Below, piece by piece: positions 32,786 to 42,209 of a DNA stretch of 64,000 nt. The DNA is from Gemmobacter fulvus (GTDB lineage: Bacteria > Pseudomonadota > Alphaproteobacteria > Rhodobacterales > Rhodobacteraceae), in the NCBI RefSeq assembly GCF_018798885.1, contig NZ_CP076361.1, positions 3,253,501 through 3,317,500 on the forward strand. Reading direction: 5' to 3'. The notes beneath the pieces are model-generated. The model was not told where the DNA came from and made no database searches. It worked only from the letters and a program-made list of their open reading frames with translations. The translations under genes and the position numbers were made by a program. Each line of letters starts with the position of its first letter. The stretch's first letter is position 1.

Positions 32786-34234
32786 ATGATCGACCTTGCG
32801 CCCGTTGCCCATATCCTTGGCCGTCTGCTGCTGCTTCTGGGCGGGCTGATGCTTGTTCCGGCGGGGCTGGACTGGGCGTTGCAGAACGGCAATGCCGAAG
32901 CCATGCTGCAATCGGCGCTGATCACATCTGGCGTGGGCGGGCTTGTGGTCCTCTCTACCCAAGGCTCGCTGGGGCGCGCCTTTGACATCCGCACCGCGTT
33001 TCTGCTGACCTTCGGCATCTGGGTGCTGACGCCGCTGGCCGGGGCCTTGCCGATGATGCTGGGCGCGCCGGGGCTGGGCTTTACCGACGCCTATTTCGAG
33101 GCGGTGTCGGGCATCACCACCACCGGATCGACGGTGATCGTGGGGCTGGCTGACCAGCCGGCGGGCATGAACCTGTGGCGCGGCATGCTGAACTGGCTGG
33201 GCGGGCTGGGCATCGCCTTTATTGCGATGATCTTCCTGCCGGTGATGCGGGTGGGAGGGATGCAGTTCTTCCGCACCGAGGGGTTTGATACCTTTGGCAA
33301 GATCCTGCCGCGCGCCAGTGACATTGCGCTGTCGCTGGTGGGGGTCTATGCCGGGCTGACGGTGGCCTGCCTGCTGGTGTACAAGGCCATCGGCATGTCG
33401 GCGCTGGATGCGGTGGTCCATGCCTTTGCCACCATCGCCACCGGGGGCTTTTCACCGCAGGACAGCTCGTTCAGCGTGTATCCGGGCGCGGGCGAATATG
33501 CGGGGGCGTTTTTCATGGCCATCGCGGCGCTGCCCTATATCCGTTATGTGCAGATGGTCACCGGCCGCAAGGATGCGCTGTGGCGCGACCCGCAGGTCCG
33601 CTCTTACCTCGTGTGGATGGCGGTTTTTGTGCTGGTGGTGACGGGCTGGCGCGTGCTGAGCAGCGACATGGCGCTGGAACCCGCCTTCCGCGAAACCCTG
33701 TTCAATATGGTGTCGATCATGACCGGCACCGGCTTCTTTTCCGGCAGTTTTGCCGCATGGGGCGGGTTTGCACTGGTGCTGGCCTTTGTCGTCGGGGTGA
33801 TCGGCGGCTGTTCCGGCTCCAGCTCCGGCGCGCTGACGGTGTTCCGGGTGCAGGTGGCGATGGGGGCGGTGCGCGCGCAGGTGCGCAAGATCGCCCTTCC
33901 ACATCGGGTGGAGCCGGTGCGTTATGCGGGCCGCGCCATTGATTTTGAAACGCTGAACGGGGTCACGATGTTTGTGACCTCTTATATCCTGCTGATCGGC
34001 GTGCTGAGCGTGGCGATGACATTGGCGGGTGTCGATCTGCAATCGTCGCTGTTCGGCATCTGGTCGTCGCTGGGCAATATCGGCTATGGGATCGGCCCGA
34101 TGGTGGCCCCGACCGGCACCTATATCGACTTCCCGGTGCTGGCCAAATGGGTGATGATCGTCACCATGCTGCTGGGGCGGCTGTCGCTTCTGGCGATCTT
34201 TGTTCTGGTGCTGCCGCGTTTCTGGCGCGGTTGA
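32786..34234 (+). CDS. trkH: TrkH-family potassium uptake protein, copy 1
   Basis: This 482-residue ion-conducting subunit of a Trk system has repeated membrane-pore-membrane units with filter-type glycines (SGITTTGSTVI, IATGGFS, TGTGFFSGS, LGNIGYG). TrkH works with a cytoplasmic TrkA ring that binds nucleotides; no trkA is in the window. The ATG at 32786 places a hydrophobic helix right after MIDLAPVAHILGR, the same as in the downstream paralogue, supporting this start. It follows folE2 closely and is 31 bases from copy 2. Confidence 0.9.
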   Translation: MIDLAPVAHILGRLLLLLGGLMLVPAGLDWALQNGNAEAMLQSALITSGVGGLVVLSTQGSLGRAFDIRTAFLLTFGIWVLTPLAGALPMMLGAPGLGFTDAYFEAVSGITTTGSTVIVGLADQPAGMNLWRGMLNWLGGLGIAFIAMIFLPVMRVGGMQFFRTEGFDTFGKILPRASDIALSLVGVYAGLTVACLLVYKAIGMSALDAVVHAFATIATGGFSPQDSSFSVYPGAGEYAGAFFMAIAALPYIRYVQMVTGRKDALWRDPQVRSYLVWMAVFVLVVTGWRVLSSDMALEPAFRETLFNMVSIMTGTGFFSGSFAAWGGFALVLAFVVGVIGGCSGSSSGALTVFRVQVAMGAVRAQVRKIALPHRVEPVRYAGRAIDFETLNGVTMFVTSYILLIGVLSVAMTLAGVDLQSSLFGIWSSLGNIGYGIGPMVAPTGTYIDFPVLAKWVMIVTMLLGRLSLLAIFVLVLPRFWRG

Positions 34235-34265
34235 CAGTCGGGCTGTCGGGGGCGAGTGTCGGGCC

Positions 34266-35738
34266 ATGGTGGATCTGCGTCCTGTCGGTCATGTTCTGGG
34301 TCTGCTTCTGGTCGCCTTAGCGGCACTGATGCTGTTGCCGATGGGGCTGGACCGCTTCACCGGCCATGGCAACTGGCTCGCGTTTCTTTATGCCGGGGCG
34401 GTGACCGGCGTGTCGGGCGGAGTGCTGGCGCTGGCCTGTGCCAATGCCATGGGATCCGGGCTGACGCTGAAACAATCCTTTGTGCTGACCACGGCGGTCT
34501 GGGTAATCCTGCCTGCCTTCGGGGCGCTGCCCCTGATGATGGGCGCGCCGCAGCTTGGCCTGACCGACGCCTATTTCGAGGCGGTGTCGGGCATGACCAC
34601 CACCGGCACCACTGTGATCGGCCCGGACCGGATGACCGGCGCGCCGGGGCTGGATCATCTGCCGATGGGCACCAATCTGTGGCGGGCGATGCTGCAATGG
34701 CTGGGCGGTCTGGGCATCGTGATCGTGGCGCTGATCTTCCTGCCGGTGATGAAGGTCGGCGGCATGCAGTTCTTCCGCAGCGAGGGCTTTGACACGCTGG
34801 GCAAGATCCTGCCCCGCGCCTTCGAGATCTCGGTGGCCCTGATCCAGATTTATCTTGGCCTGACAGTCGCTTGTGCGATGGTGTTCCATTGGCTTGGCAT
34901 GAGCGGCTTCGATGCGGTGGTCCATGCGCTGACCTGCGTGTCGACGGGTGGCTTTTCCAGCTATGACATCAGCTTTGGCGCCTATCTCGGCGCGCCGCAG
35001 GTGGCGGCGACGCTGTTCATGATCCTCGCCTCGCTGCCGTTCATCCGCTATGTGCAGGTGATGCGGGGCGATGTGCTGCCGCTGTGGCGCGATGGGCAGG
35101 TGCGCGCCTTCCTGCGCTGGATCGGCTATGCGGCGCTTGGCATCGTGGCGGTGACGATGTGGCGGCAGGGGGCGGATGCGCTGTACATGCTGCGCGAGGC
35201 GGCGTTCAACGTCGTGACCATCATGACCGGCACCGGATATGCCTCGGTCGATGTGACGGCCTGGGGCGGCTTTGCCTTTGTGGTGCTGCTGACGGTCGGG
35301 CTGATCGGTGGCTGCACCTCGTCAACCGTCTGTTCGGTCAAGGTGTTCCGGTATCTGATCGTGATCGAGGCGGTGCGTATCCAGCTGCGCCGCCTGCGCC
35401 AGCCGCGCGCCATTCACCAGATGCGCTATCAGGGCCAGCCGGTCACCGATGACGTGCTGGATTCGGTCATCGTGTTTTTCACCATGTTCGTGCTGACCTT
35501 TGGCGCGCTGGTGGTGGGGTTGGCGCTGGCGGGCCTGTCGGACCGCGCGGCGCTGACCGGGGCCTGGACCGCGATTGCCAATATCGGCCCGGTCTGGGGG
35601 GCAGAGGTCGGGCCGAGCGGGGCGGTGGATGCCTTTCCGCTGGCTGCCAAATGGCTGATGATCCTCGGCATGATCCTGGGGCGGCTGGAATTGCTGTCGG
35701 TCTATGTGCTGCTGATGGCGCGGTTCTGGCGCGACTGA
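34266..35738 (+). CDS. TrkH-family potassium uptake protein, copy 2
   Basis: This 490-residue paralogue is co-linear with the upstream copy. N-termini align (MVDLRPVGHVLG against MIDLAPVAHILG), and pore segments SGMTTTGTTVI, VSTGGFS, TGTGYAS and IANIGPVWG correspond. In the third pore region this copy has a shorter, different loop, and the glycine-to-proline step in IANIGPVWG differs from copy 1 (LGNIGYGIG). Differences near the filter may alter ion selectivity or affinity. The stop codon sits inside a 13-base tandem repeat. Confidence 0.88.
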   Translation: MVDLRPVGHVLGLLLVALAALMLLPMGLDRFTGHGNWLAFLYAGAVTGVSGGVLALACANAMGSGLTLKQSFVLTTAVWVILPAFGALPLMMGAPQLGLTDAYFEAVSGMTTTGTTVIGPDRMTGAPGLDHLPMGTNLWRAMLQWLGGLGIVIVALIFLPVMKVGGMQFFRSEGFDTLGKILPRAFEISVALIQIYLGLTVACAMVFHWLGMSGFDAVVHALTCVSTGGFSSYDISFGAYLGAPQVAATLFMILASLPFIRYVQVMRGDVLPLWRDGQVRAFLRWIGYAALGIVAVTMWRQGADALYMLREAAFNVVTIMTGTGYASVDVTAWGGFAFVVLLTVGLIGGCTSSTVCSVKVFRYLIVIEAVRIQLRRLRQPRAIHQMRYQGQPVTDDVLDSVIVFFTMFVLTFGALVVGLALAGLSDRAALTGAWTAIANIGPVWGAEVGPSGAVDAFPLAAKWLMILGMILGRLELLSVYVLLMARFWRD

Positions 35739-35783
35739 CCGGGGCGACTGACCGGGGCGACTGACCGGGGCGACTGGCCGGGG
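35733..35783. repeat. 13-bp tandem repeat overlapping the trkH copy 2 stop codon
   Basis: Four units of GACTGACCGGGGC (the last with one change and one base short) lie at 35733, 35746, 35759 and 35772. The first unit contains the functional stop codon TGA at 35736-35738. Confidence 0.9.
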
Positions 35784-35795
35784 AACGCATGAAAA

Positions 35796-35824
35796 GGGCC
35801 GCCCCGATCAGGGCGGCCCTTTCT
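35796..35824. terminator. Bidirectional terminator between trkH copy 2 and the trypsin-like gene
   Basis: A nine-base-pair perfect stem (35796-35804 with 35811-35819, GGGCCGCCC/GGGCGGCCC) has a T-rich side on the plus strand and AAAA before it, which reads TTTT on the minus strand. Confidence 0.85.
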
Positions 35825-35842
35825 GCGATCCGGCGCGCGGGC

Positions 35843-37639
35843 TTACCAGCAGGACACCAGAACCGTCATGCCCTCGGCCAGCCGGTTCAGATCCTCGGGG
35901 GCCAGCGCCCCCTGGCGGTTGGCGGCCCGCGGCGGCACGCCCGCTTCGGTCAGGCGTTTGGCCAGATTGGCGGCCTGCGCAGCATATGACACTTCCAGCG
36001 GCAGCTTGCGTGCGCTGGCCTCATTGCGCGGCAGCAACATGCCGATCACCGCGCCCGCACCATCGAGCACCGGCCCACCCGCATCGCCCGGCAGGGTTTC
36101 CATCGACAGACGGGTGATGCCGGCCTCGCCATCCAACCCCTTCATGTCCTCCAACGTGCCGAAGGTCAGGGTGGGCGCGGGCAGGGTGTCTTCATAGCTG
36201 TAACCCGACACCGCCACTTCCTGCCCCAGACGCGGCTGGCCGGTCAGCAGTTCGGCCACGGCGGGGGGCGACAGCGGCTGTTTCGGTTTCACCAGCGCCA
36301 GACCCGAGGTGGCATCGGTAAAGATCACCTCTGCCTCGCTGCGCAGATCCAGCGTGATGCGGTTGCAGCCCTCCACCACCTCATGCGTGGTCAGCACGGT
36401 GCCATTGGCATCGACATAAAAGCCCGAGCGCGACAGTTCGGGGCGGCGCACTTCCAGACCGGACAGCAGGCCGCGGCGGCTTTCTTCGGGCAGCGGCACC
36501 AGACCGGGATCCAGTGCCTTGTCGCCCAGCGACCGGAAGCTGGACTTCATCGCCGCCAGCACCCGTTCCATGCGCGCGTCATCCTTCGGATCCCAGACGA
36601 GCATATAGCCCTTCACCAGCCCCTTGGAGAGTTCGGCATAGGTATGGCTTGCCACGCCGCCATTGCGCCCGTCGATGGTAAAGCTGCGCTCGGACCGCGA
36701 GCGTTCACCCTGCAGCGGCACGGCCTCCAGCGTTTGCAGCACGTCATAAAGGCCATAAAGCGTCGATTGGTCGCCCGGTTGCGAAATCAGGATGACCTTG
36801 ACGCCCGAGGCGGCCTTTTCGCGGTAATGCACGAAGGGCGGCTCGTAATGGTCGAATTCCACCAGCGCAGTGGGCAGGGTGATCTCGATCCCGGCTTCGG
36901 CCTCGGTCACGGTGGCCAGACCCAGTTCCGCCTGTGCCTGGCCATAGGCCGCCACCAGCGTTTCGCGTTGCAGGGTGGTCAGCACGCCGGTCGGCTCCAC
37001 CGCATTGGCCTCTTGCCAGGCGGCCATGCTCTTGCGGGTGCCGGGGCCAAAGGCGCCGTCGATCCTGGCATCATAGAAGCCGAACCATTGCAGGGCGGTT
37101 TGCAGCAATTGCCGGTCGGTGCCCGAAAGCGCGGCCTCGGCGGCGCGGGCTTCGGCAAGGGTTTCCTGCGGGATGACAGCGGGTTCCGGGGCGGGCAGGG
37201 CTTCGGCCACCGGCGCTGTGGGGGCAGGTGCATCCGCCAGCGGGGTTTCAAGAATGGGCGTGTCCGGCACAGGCGCTGACGGCGCGGCGGGCAGGGCCGG
37301 TTGCGTGTCCATGCCGACGGGCCAGAACGGCTGGCCGAAGCTGCGGCCTTCGGCAATATAGCTGTCGCCCGGCACCAGCGCCTCGCGTTTCAGCTGCGAC
37401 AGGCGCACCGCCGCCGCCGCGCGGTCCTGATAGGGGCCAAGGGCGATGGCATACCAGCCGCCGCCGGTGGCAAACCCGGCCACATCGGGAAACAGCGCCG
37501 AATAGGCGCGCGCGCGGTCTTCGGCTTCGCGCAGGGTCGGCTGCGCCTCGATCTGAAGCCAGAGCTGCTGTTGTGCCTGCGCGGCCTGCCCGATGCCCAT
37601 CATCAGCACCAGCCCGAGCAGAAAAATCACTTGTTTCAT
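35843..37639 (-). CDS. Secreted SPOR/peptidoglycan-binding protein with an inactive trypsin-like domain
   Basis: This exported protein has 598 residues. The signal peptide (1 to about 22) is followed by a SPOR-like segment (about 25-85), a Pro/Ala linker, a PG_binding_1 domain (about 175-230), a middle domain of unknown type and a C-terminal trypsin-like fold (about 400-560). His419 of the catalytic triad is present (TTHEVV). The Asp position reads Gly446 in TSGLALV, and the Ser motif reads GDAGGPV with Ala520. It is therefore probably a non-proteolytic peptidoglycan-associated protein. The start is the ATG complementary to 37637-37639; longer frames lack a signal peptide at their N-terminus. 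Confidence 0.82.
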   Translation of the reverse strand: MKQVIFLLGLVLMMGIGQAAQAQQQLWLQIEAQPTLREAEDRARAYSALFPDVAGFATGGGWYAIALGPYQDRAAAAVRLSQLKREALVPGDSYIAEGRSFGQPFWPVGMDTQPALPAAPSAPVPDTPILETPLADAPAPTAPVAEALPAPEPAVIPQETLAEARAAEAALSGTDRQLLQTALQWFGFYDARIDGAFGPGTRKSMAAWQEANAVEPTGVLTTLQRETLVAAYGQAQAELGLATVTEAEAGIEITLPTALVEFDHYEPPFVHYREKAASGVKVILISQPGDQSTLYGLYDVLQTLEAVPLQGERSRSERSFTIDGRNGGVASHTYAELSKGLVKGYMLVWDPKDDARMERVLAAMKSSFRSLGDKALDPGLVPLPEESRRGLLSGLEVRRPELSRSGFYVDANGTVLTTHEVVEGCNRITLDLRSEAEVIFTDATSGLALVKPKQPLSPPAVAELLTGQPRLGQEVAVSGYSYEDTLPAPTLTFGTLEDMKGLDGEAGITRLSMETLPGDAGGPVLDGAGAVIGMLLPRNEASARKLPLEVSYAAQAANLAKRLTEAGVPPRAANRQGALAPEDLNRLAEGMTVLVSCW

Positions 37640-37750
37640 TGCGGTCACTATCCCGTCACGTCCCATTGCCTGCAGCGTTACACGCGGGCGCGTGCCAGTG
37701 CAAACAGGCTGTGGCTGCGGAATTCTGACAGTTGCGCGAGCAGGGCCGCA

Positions 37751-37779
37751 TTGACCCTTTCGCGCCTTCTGCCTATTGG
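37751..37779 (+). promoter_or_regulatory. Candidate promoter for the glyQ operon
   Basis: TTGACC (37751-37756) and TATTGG (37774-37779) are 17 bases apart. They lie 52 bases upstream of the glyQ start in the gap between divergent genes. Confidence 0.5.
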
Positions 37780-37830
37780 AGACACAGCTTTGAACCGGCC
37801 CGTGCCAAAGGCCCGTCAGTGAGGTCTGCC

Positions 37831-38760
37831 ATGTCTGCATCCAATCCGCCCCGCAGCTTTCAGGAAATCATCCTGCGCCTGATGACCTATTGGGGCGACA
37901 AGGGCTGCGCCGTGTTGCAACCCTATGACATGGAGGTGGGGGCAGGCACCTTCCATCCGGCCACCACCCTGCGCAGCCTTGGCAGCAAACCCTGGGCCGC
38001 CGCCTATGTGCAGCCCTCGCGCCGTCCGACCGACGGGCGCTATGGCGAGAACCCGAACCGCCTGCAACATTATTACCAGTATCAGGTGCTGATCAAACCC
38101 TCGCCGCCCGATCTGCAAGACCTCTATCTCGGCTCGCTCAAGGCCATTGGCATCGACACCGATCTGCATGACATCCGCTTTGTCGAGGATGACTGGGAAA
38201 GCCCGACGCTGGGCGCCTGGGGGCTGGGCTGGGAGGTCTGGTGCGATGGCATGGAAGTCAGCCAGTTCACCTATTTCCAGCAGGTCGGCGGACATGACTG
38301 CCGCCCGGTGTCGGGCGAGCTGACCTATGGGCTGGAGCGGCTGGCCATGTATGTGCTGGGCGTCGATCACGTCATGGACATGCCGTTCAACAACCCCGAT
38401 GCGCCGATTGCGCTGACCTATGGCGACGTGTTCCGCCAGACCGAACAGGAATACAGCCGCTGGAACTTCGATCAGGCCGATACCGACATGCTGTTCCAGC
38501 ATTTCAAGGATGCCGAGGCCGAATGCGAACGCATTCTCGCCGCACCGGAGCTGGACAAGGCAGGCCGCCGCATCATCATGGCGCATCCCGCCTATGACCA
38601 GTGCATCAAGGCCAGCCACCTGTTCAACCTGCTGGACGCGCGCGGCGTGATCTCGGTCACCGAACGTCAGGCCTATATCGGGCGGGTGCGGGCGCTGGCC
38701 AAGCAATGCGCCGATGCCTTCGTGCAGACCGAAGTCGCCGGGGGCGGCGTCGCGGCATGA
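37831..38760 (+). CDS. glyQ: Glycyl-tRNA synthetase alpha subunit
   Basis: This is the 309-residue class II catalytic subunit of the heterotetrameric bacterial GlyRS. Typical segments are [33 protein letters not shown], with motif-2-like [23 protein letters not shown], and motif 3 [12 protein letters not shown]. It activates glycine and charges tRNA-Gly with GlyS. The ATG at 37831 is chosen because the family begins there; the frame upstream is just leader. It overlaps the methyltransferase gene by four bases. Confidence 0.96.
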   Translation: MSASNPPRSFQEIILRLMTYWGDKGCAVLQPYDMEVGAGTFHPATTLRSLGSKPWAAAYVQPSRRPTDGRYGENPNRLQHYYQYQVLIKPSPPDLQDLYLGSLKAIGIDTDLHDIRFVEDDWESPTLGAWGLGWEVWCDGMEVSQFTYFQQVGGHDCRPVSGELTYGLERLAMYVLGVDHVMDMPFNNPDAPIALTYGDVFRQTEQEYSRWNFDQADTDMLFQHFKDAEAECERILAAPELDKAGRRIIMAHPAYDQCIKASHLFNLLDARGVISVTERQAYIGRVRALAKQCADAFVQTEVAGGGVAA

Positions 38761-39434
38761 GTGGCGATCTGGACCACGAACGCTGGCGGGTGCGGCTGCG
38801 TCATCTGTGGCGCACTGTCACCCTGCAACGCCGGTTTGACAAGGCGCAGGCGCGGCGCGCGTTTCTGGCCGCCGTCGCCGGTTTGCGGCCCGGCGATCTG
38901 GCGATTGATCTGGGGGCCAATGTCGGCCGCTTCACCCGCCCGATGGCCGAGACCGGCGCGGATGTCATTGCGTTCGAGCCCGATCCCCATGCCTTCGGCC
39001 TGCTGCAAGCCGCGCTGCGTCCCTATACCAATGTCACGCTGATGGCTGCGGCGGCGGGCGATCAGGATGGCGAGATCACGCTTTATCGCCATGCCGCCTT
39101 TGACGAGGCCCCCGATACGCGCACCAAATCCTCCTCCATCATCGCGGGCAAGGCGAATGTGGCGGGCGGGCAGGCGATCCCGGTGCAGGTGATTGATTTC
39201 ACCCGCTTCCTGCGCGAGCTTGACCGCGATGTGGCGCTGCTGAAGATCGACATCGAAGGGGCCGAAGTGCCGCTGATGGAGGCGCTGCTGGCCAGCGGGG
39301 CTGCCGCGCGCATCGGCCATATCTTCATCGAGACGCACGAACGCGGCATCCCCGCGCTGGCCCGCCGCACCGATGCGTTGCGTGCGGCCACGGCAGGCTG
39401 GACAAAGCCTGTCGTCAACTGGAACTGGCACTGA
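38757..39434 (+). CDS. FkbM-family methyltransferase
   Basis: This 225-residue SAM-dependent methyltransferase has motif [15 protein letters not shown], motif II IAFEPDP and the later [16 protein letters not shown], typical of the FkbM family. These enzymes methylate hydroxyls of sugars, polyketides or lipids; the substrate here is unknown. It lies between glyQ and glyS and is translationally coupled to glyQ (ATGA overlap). That is unusual, since glyQ and glyS are normally adjacent or separated by one small gene. Confidence 0.85.
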   Translation: MSGDLDHERWRVRLRHLWRTVTLQRRFDKAQARRAFLAAVAGLRPGDLAIDLGANVGRFTRPMAETGADVIAFEPDPHAFGLLQAALRPYTNVTLMAAAAGDQDGEITLYRHAAFDEAPDTRTKSSSIIAGKANVAGGQAIPVQVIDFTRFLRELDRDVALLKIDIEGAEVPLMEALLASGAAARIGHIFIETHERGIPALARRTDALRAATAGWTKPVVNWNWH

Positions 39435-39435
39435 T

Positions 39436-39909
39436 ATGAGCGGCAAGATAATTGCGATAGGCTTGGTCATGATAGCAGCGATTGCGGGCATCGCCCTCTA
39501 TTACCTCCAGATCTATGCCTTCTACGAACCCGTGCGGTTCGAGCCGGGCGCCGAGATCCGCCTGACCCCGATCATCGGCGACGCGCCCGAGGTCATTCTG
39601 GCCGAAAACGTGCAGGGCATCGACGCCAGCTCGTCGCCGCTGCGCTTCCGTGCCTGTTTCCACACGCCGATGTCGCAGGGCATGCTGACCGAAACCTACA
39701 AGGTCTATGACGCCGCCGAACCGCTGGTCGCCCCCGGCTGGTTCGACTGTTTCAACGCCGAAAAGATCGGCACGGCCCTGGAAACCGGCGAGGCCATTGC
39801 CTTTTTGTCGGAACCCGAAATCGCCCCGGGTGTCGATCGTGTTGTCGCGGTATTCCCCGATGGCAGCGCCTATGCCTGGCACCAGCTCAACGCTTCGCTG
39901 AAAGACTGA
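39436..39909 (+). CDS. DUF6446-type membrane-anchored protein
   Basis: This 157-residue protein has one N-terminal membrane helix (about 4-26) and a periplasmic domain with two cysteines (Cys in FRACFHTPMSQG and WFDCFN). As I recall, proteins of this type sit before glyS in many Rhodobacteraceae and are sometimes mislabelled as histidine kinases; no kinase motif is present. It starts one base after the methyltransferase stop and ends three bases before glyS. Function is unknown. Confidence 0.8.
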   Translation: MSGKIIAIGLVMIAAIAGIALYYLQIYAFYEPVRFEPGAEIRLTPIIGDAPEVILAENVQGIDASSSPLRFRACFHTPMSQGMLTETYKVYDAAEPLVAPGWFDCFNAEKIGTALETGEAIAFLSEPEIAPGVDRVVAVFPDGSAYAWHQLNASLKD

Positions 39910-39912
39910 CCC

Positions 39913-42195
39913 ATGCCCGATTTGCTGATTGAACTCTTCTCCGAGGAAATTCCGGCGCGGATGCAGGGCCGGGCGCGCGAGGATCTGAAGAAACTGGTGA
40001 CGGATGGTCTGGTCGAGGCCGGGCTGACCTATGACTCGGCTGGCGCCTTCTCGACGCCGCGCCGTCTGGTGCTCAGCCTCACCGGCCTGACCGCCGAAAG
40101 CCGCCCCGTGCGCGAAGAGCGCAAGGGCCCGAAAACCGATGCCCCCGCTGCGGCGATTGACGGCTTCCTGCGCGCCACCGGGCTGACGCTGGATCAGCTT
40201 GAGGCGCGCGACGAAAAAAAGGGCCAGACCTATTACGCCGTGGTCGAAAAGCCGGGCCGCAAGGCGGCAGAGATCGTGGCCGAGGTGCTGGACCGCACCA
40301 TCCGCAGCTTCCCCTGGCCGAAATCCATGCGCTGGGGCACGGGCAGCCTGCGCTGGGTGCGCCCGCTGCATTCGATCCTCTGCCTGCTGTCGGACGAAGG
40401 CGGGGCCGAGGTCGTGCCGCTCACAGTCGACGGCATCGTGGCGGGCAACAGCACCGGCGGCCACCGCTTCATGGCCCCCGCCCGGTTCAGCGTGACCGGC
40501 TTTGACGATTACGCCGCCAAGCTGCGCCGCGCCTTCGTGATGCTCGACAGCGCCGAACGCGAGGCACATATCTGGAATGACGCGCAAAATCAGGCCTTTG
40601 CACGGGGTCTTGAGGTCGTGCCCGACGCAGGCCTGCTGACCGAAGTGGCCGGACTGGTCGAATGGCCGGTGGTACTGCTGGGCGCGATTGGCGAGGCCTT
40701 CCTCGGCCTGCCGCCCGAGGTGCTGCAAACCTCGATGCGCGAACATCAGAAGTTCTTCTCGGTGAAAAACCCGAAAACCGGCCGGATCGAAGGCTTCGTG
40801 ACCGTCGCCAACCGCGAAACCGCCGACCACGGCGCGACCATCCTGAAGGGCAACCTCAAGGTGCTGTCGGCCCGGCTTTCAGATGCGAAATTCTTCTGGG
40901 AGAATGACCTGCGCGAGGCGAAAACCGGCATGGCGGCCTGGGAGGACGGGCTGAAAGCCGTGACCTTCCACAACAAGCTGGGCAGCCAGTCCGACCGCAT
41001 CGCCCGCATTGCCGCTCTGGCGCGCGACATTGCGCCGCTGGTCGGCGCGGAGGCGGACCAGGCCGAACGCGCCGCGAAACTGGCAAAGCTCGACCTGCGC
41101 TCGGCCATGGTCGGTGAATTCCCCGAACTGCAAGGCACCATGGGCCGCTATTACGCGCTGGAGGCGGGCGAACCCGAAGCCATCGCCAACGCCGCCCGCG
41201 ACCATTACTCGCCGCTCGGCCCCTCGGATGCCGTGCCCAGCGATCCCGTCTCGGTCGCCGTGGCGCTGGCCGACAAGATCGACACGCTGACCGGCTTCTG
41301 GGCCATCGACGAGAAACCCACCGGCAGCAAAGACCCCTTCGCCCTGCGCCGCGCGGCGTTGGGCGTGATCCGGCTGGTGCTGGGGAATGGGGTGCGGGTT
41401 GGGTTTGAGTCAGTATTTGCGAAAGCAATTCTCGACCTCTTGGATCGAGCGTTCGACAAGTTGGCGTCTGGCACACAAGAGGAATGGATTGCTCGTTGGT
41501 CCAATCGGGAAGGCGGTAGCATCGAGCACGCTGCCGCAATGCTCAGGAACTTCAAGAAATTCCTTGTCGTAGATTTGGCCTCACGTTCCCTAGAGGCACA
41601 GGGCAAATTTGATGAAGCGTCGGCGCTCAAAGAAACGCATAAGATCAATTTTGAAGCCGAGCGCGATGAAGTTAGCCTCCTCTCATTCTTCCATGACCGC
41701 CTCAAAGTCTTCCTCCGCGACCAGGGCATCCGCCACGATGTGATCGACGCCTGCCTCGCCATGCCCGGCAATGACGATCTCACCCTCTTGGTGAAACGCG
41801 CCGAAGCCCTGCAAACCTTCCTCAAGACCGAGGATGGCACCAACCTGCTGCAAGGCTTCAAACGCGCCAACAACATCCTGACCCAGGCCGAGGCCAGGGA
41901 TGGCGTGGAATATTCCTTCGGCGCCGATCCGAAATTCGCCGAAACCGACGCAGAACGCGCCCTCTTCTCCGCCCTCGACGCAGGCGAGGCCGCAATCAAA
42001 CCGGCAATGGCCCAGGAAGATTTCGCCGCCGCCATGGCCGCCATGGCCCAACTGCGCGCCCCGATCGACGCCTTCTTCACCGCCGTTCAGGTGAACAGCG
42101 ACAATCAGATCGTGCGCCGCAACCGGCTCAACCTGCTGCACCGCATCCGCACGCTGGTGGCCCAGGTGGCCGATCTGACCAAAGTCGAAGGCTGA
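39913..42195 (+). CDS. glyS: Glycyl-tRNA synthetase beta subunit
   Basis: This 760-residue tRNA-recognition subunit of GlyRS starts with the family pattern MPDLLIELFSEEIPARMQGRA. It includes MREHQKFFSV and FALRRAALGVIRLVL, and ends with the anticodon-binding-like helices (RRNRLNLLHRIRTLV). It is longer than the E. coli protein (689). The extra length is mostly in residues about 495-595, whose DNA (41401-41700) is about 51% GC by hand count against roughly 70% just before it, with different codon use. The frame stays open, so function is probably kept. Confidence 0.95.
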   Translation: MPDLLIELFSEEIPARMQGRAREDLKKLVTDGLVEAGLTYDSAGAFSTPRRLVLSLTGLTAESRPVREERKGPKTDAPAAAIDGFLRATGLTLDQLEARDEKKGQTYYAVVEKPGRKAAEIVAEVLDRTIRSFPWPKSMRWGTGSLRWVRPLHSILCLLSDEGGAEVVPLTVDGIVAGNSTGGHRFMAPARFSVTGFDDYAAKLRRAFVMLDSAEREAHIWNDAQNQAFARGLEVVPDAGLLTEVAGLVEWPVVLLGAIGEAFLGLPPEVLQTSMREHQKFFSVKNPKTGRIEGFVTVANRETADHGATILKGNLKVLSARLSDAKFFWENDLREAKTGMAAWEDGLKAVTFHNKLGSQSDRIARIAALARDIAPLVGAEADQAERAAKLAKLDLRSAMVGEFPELQGTMGRYYALEAGEPEAIANAARDHYSPLGPSDAVPSDPVSVAVALADKIDTLTGFWAIDEKPTGSKDPFALRRAALGVIRLVLGNGVRVGFESVFAKAILDLLDRAFDKLASGTQEEWIARWSNREGGSIEHAAAMLRNFKKFLVVDLASRSLEAQGKFDEASALKETHKINFEAERDEVSLLSFFHDRLKVFLRDQGIRHDVIDACLAMPGNDDLTLLVKRAEALQTFLKTEDGTNLLQGFKRANNILTQAEARDGVEYSFGADPKFAETDAERALFSALDAGEAAIKPAMAQEDFAAAMAAMAQLRAPIDAFFTAVQVNSDNQIVRRNRLNLLHRIRTLVAQVADLTKVEG

Positions 42196-42209
42196 CCGCC
42201 CCGGCGGGC

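Noticed and set aside
35746-35783. Short CRISPR-like array formed by the 13-base repeats
   Set aside because: The units are directly adjacent with no spacers and there are no cas genes; it is a simple tandem duplication.
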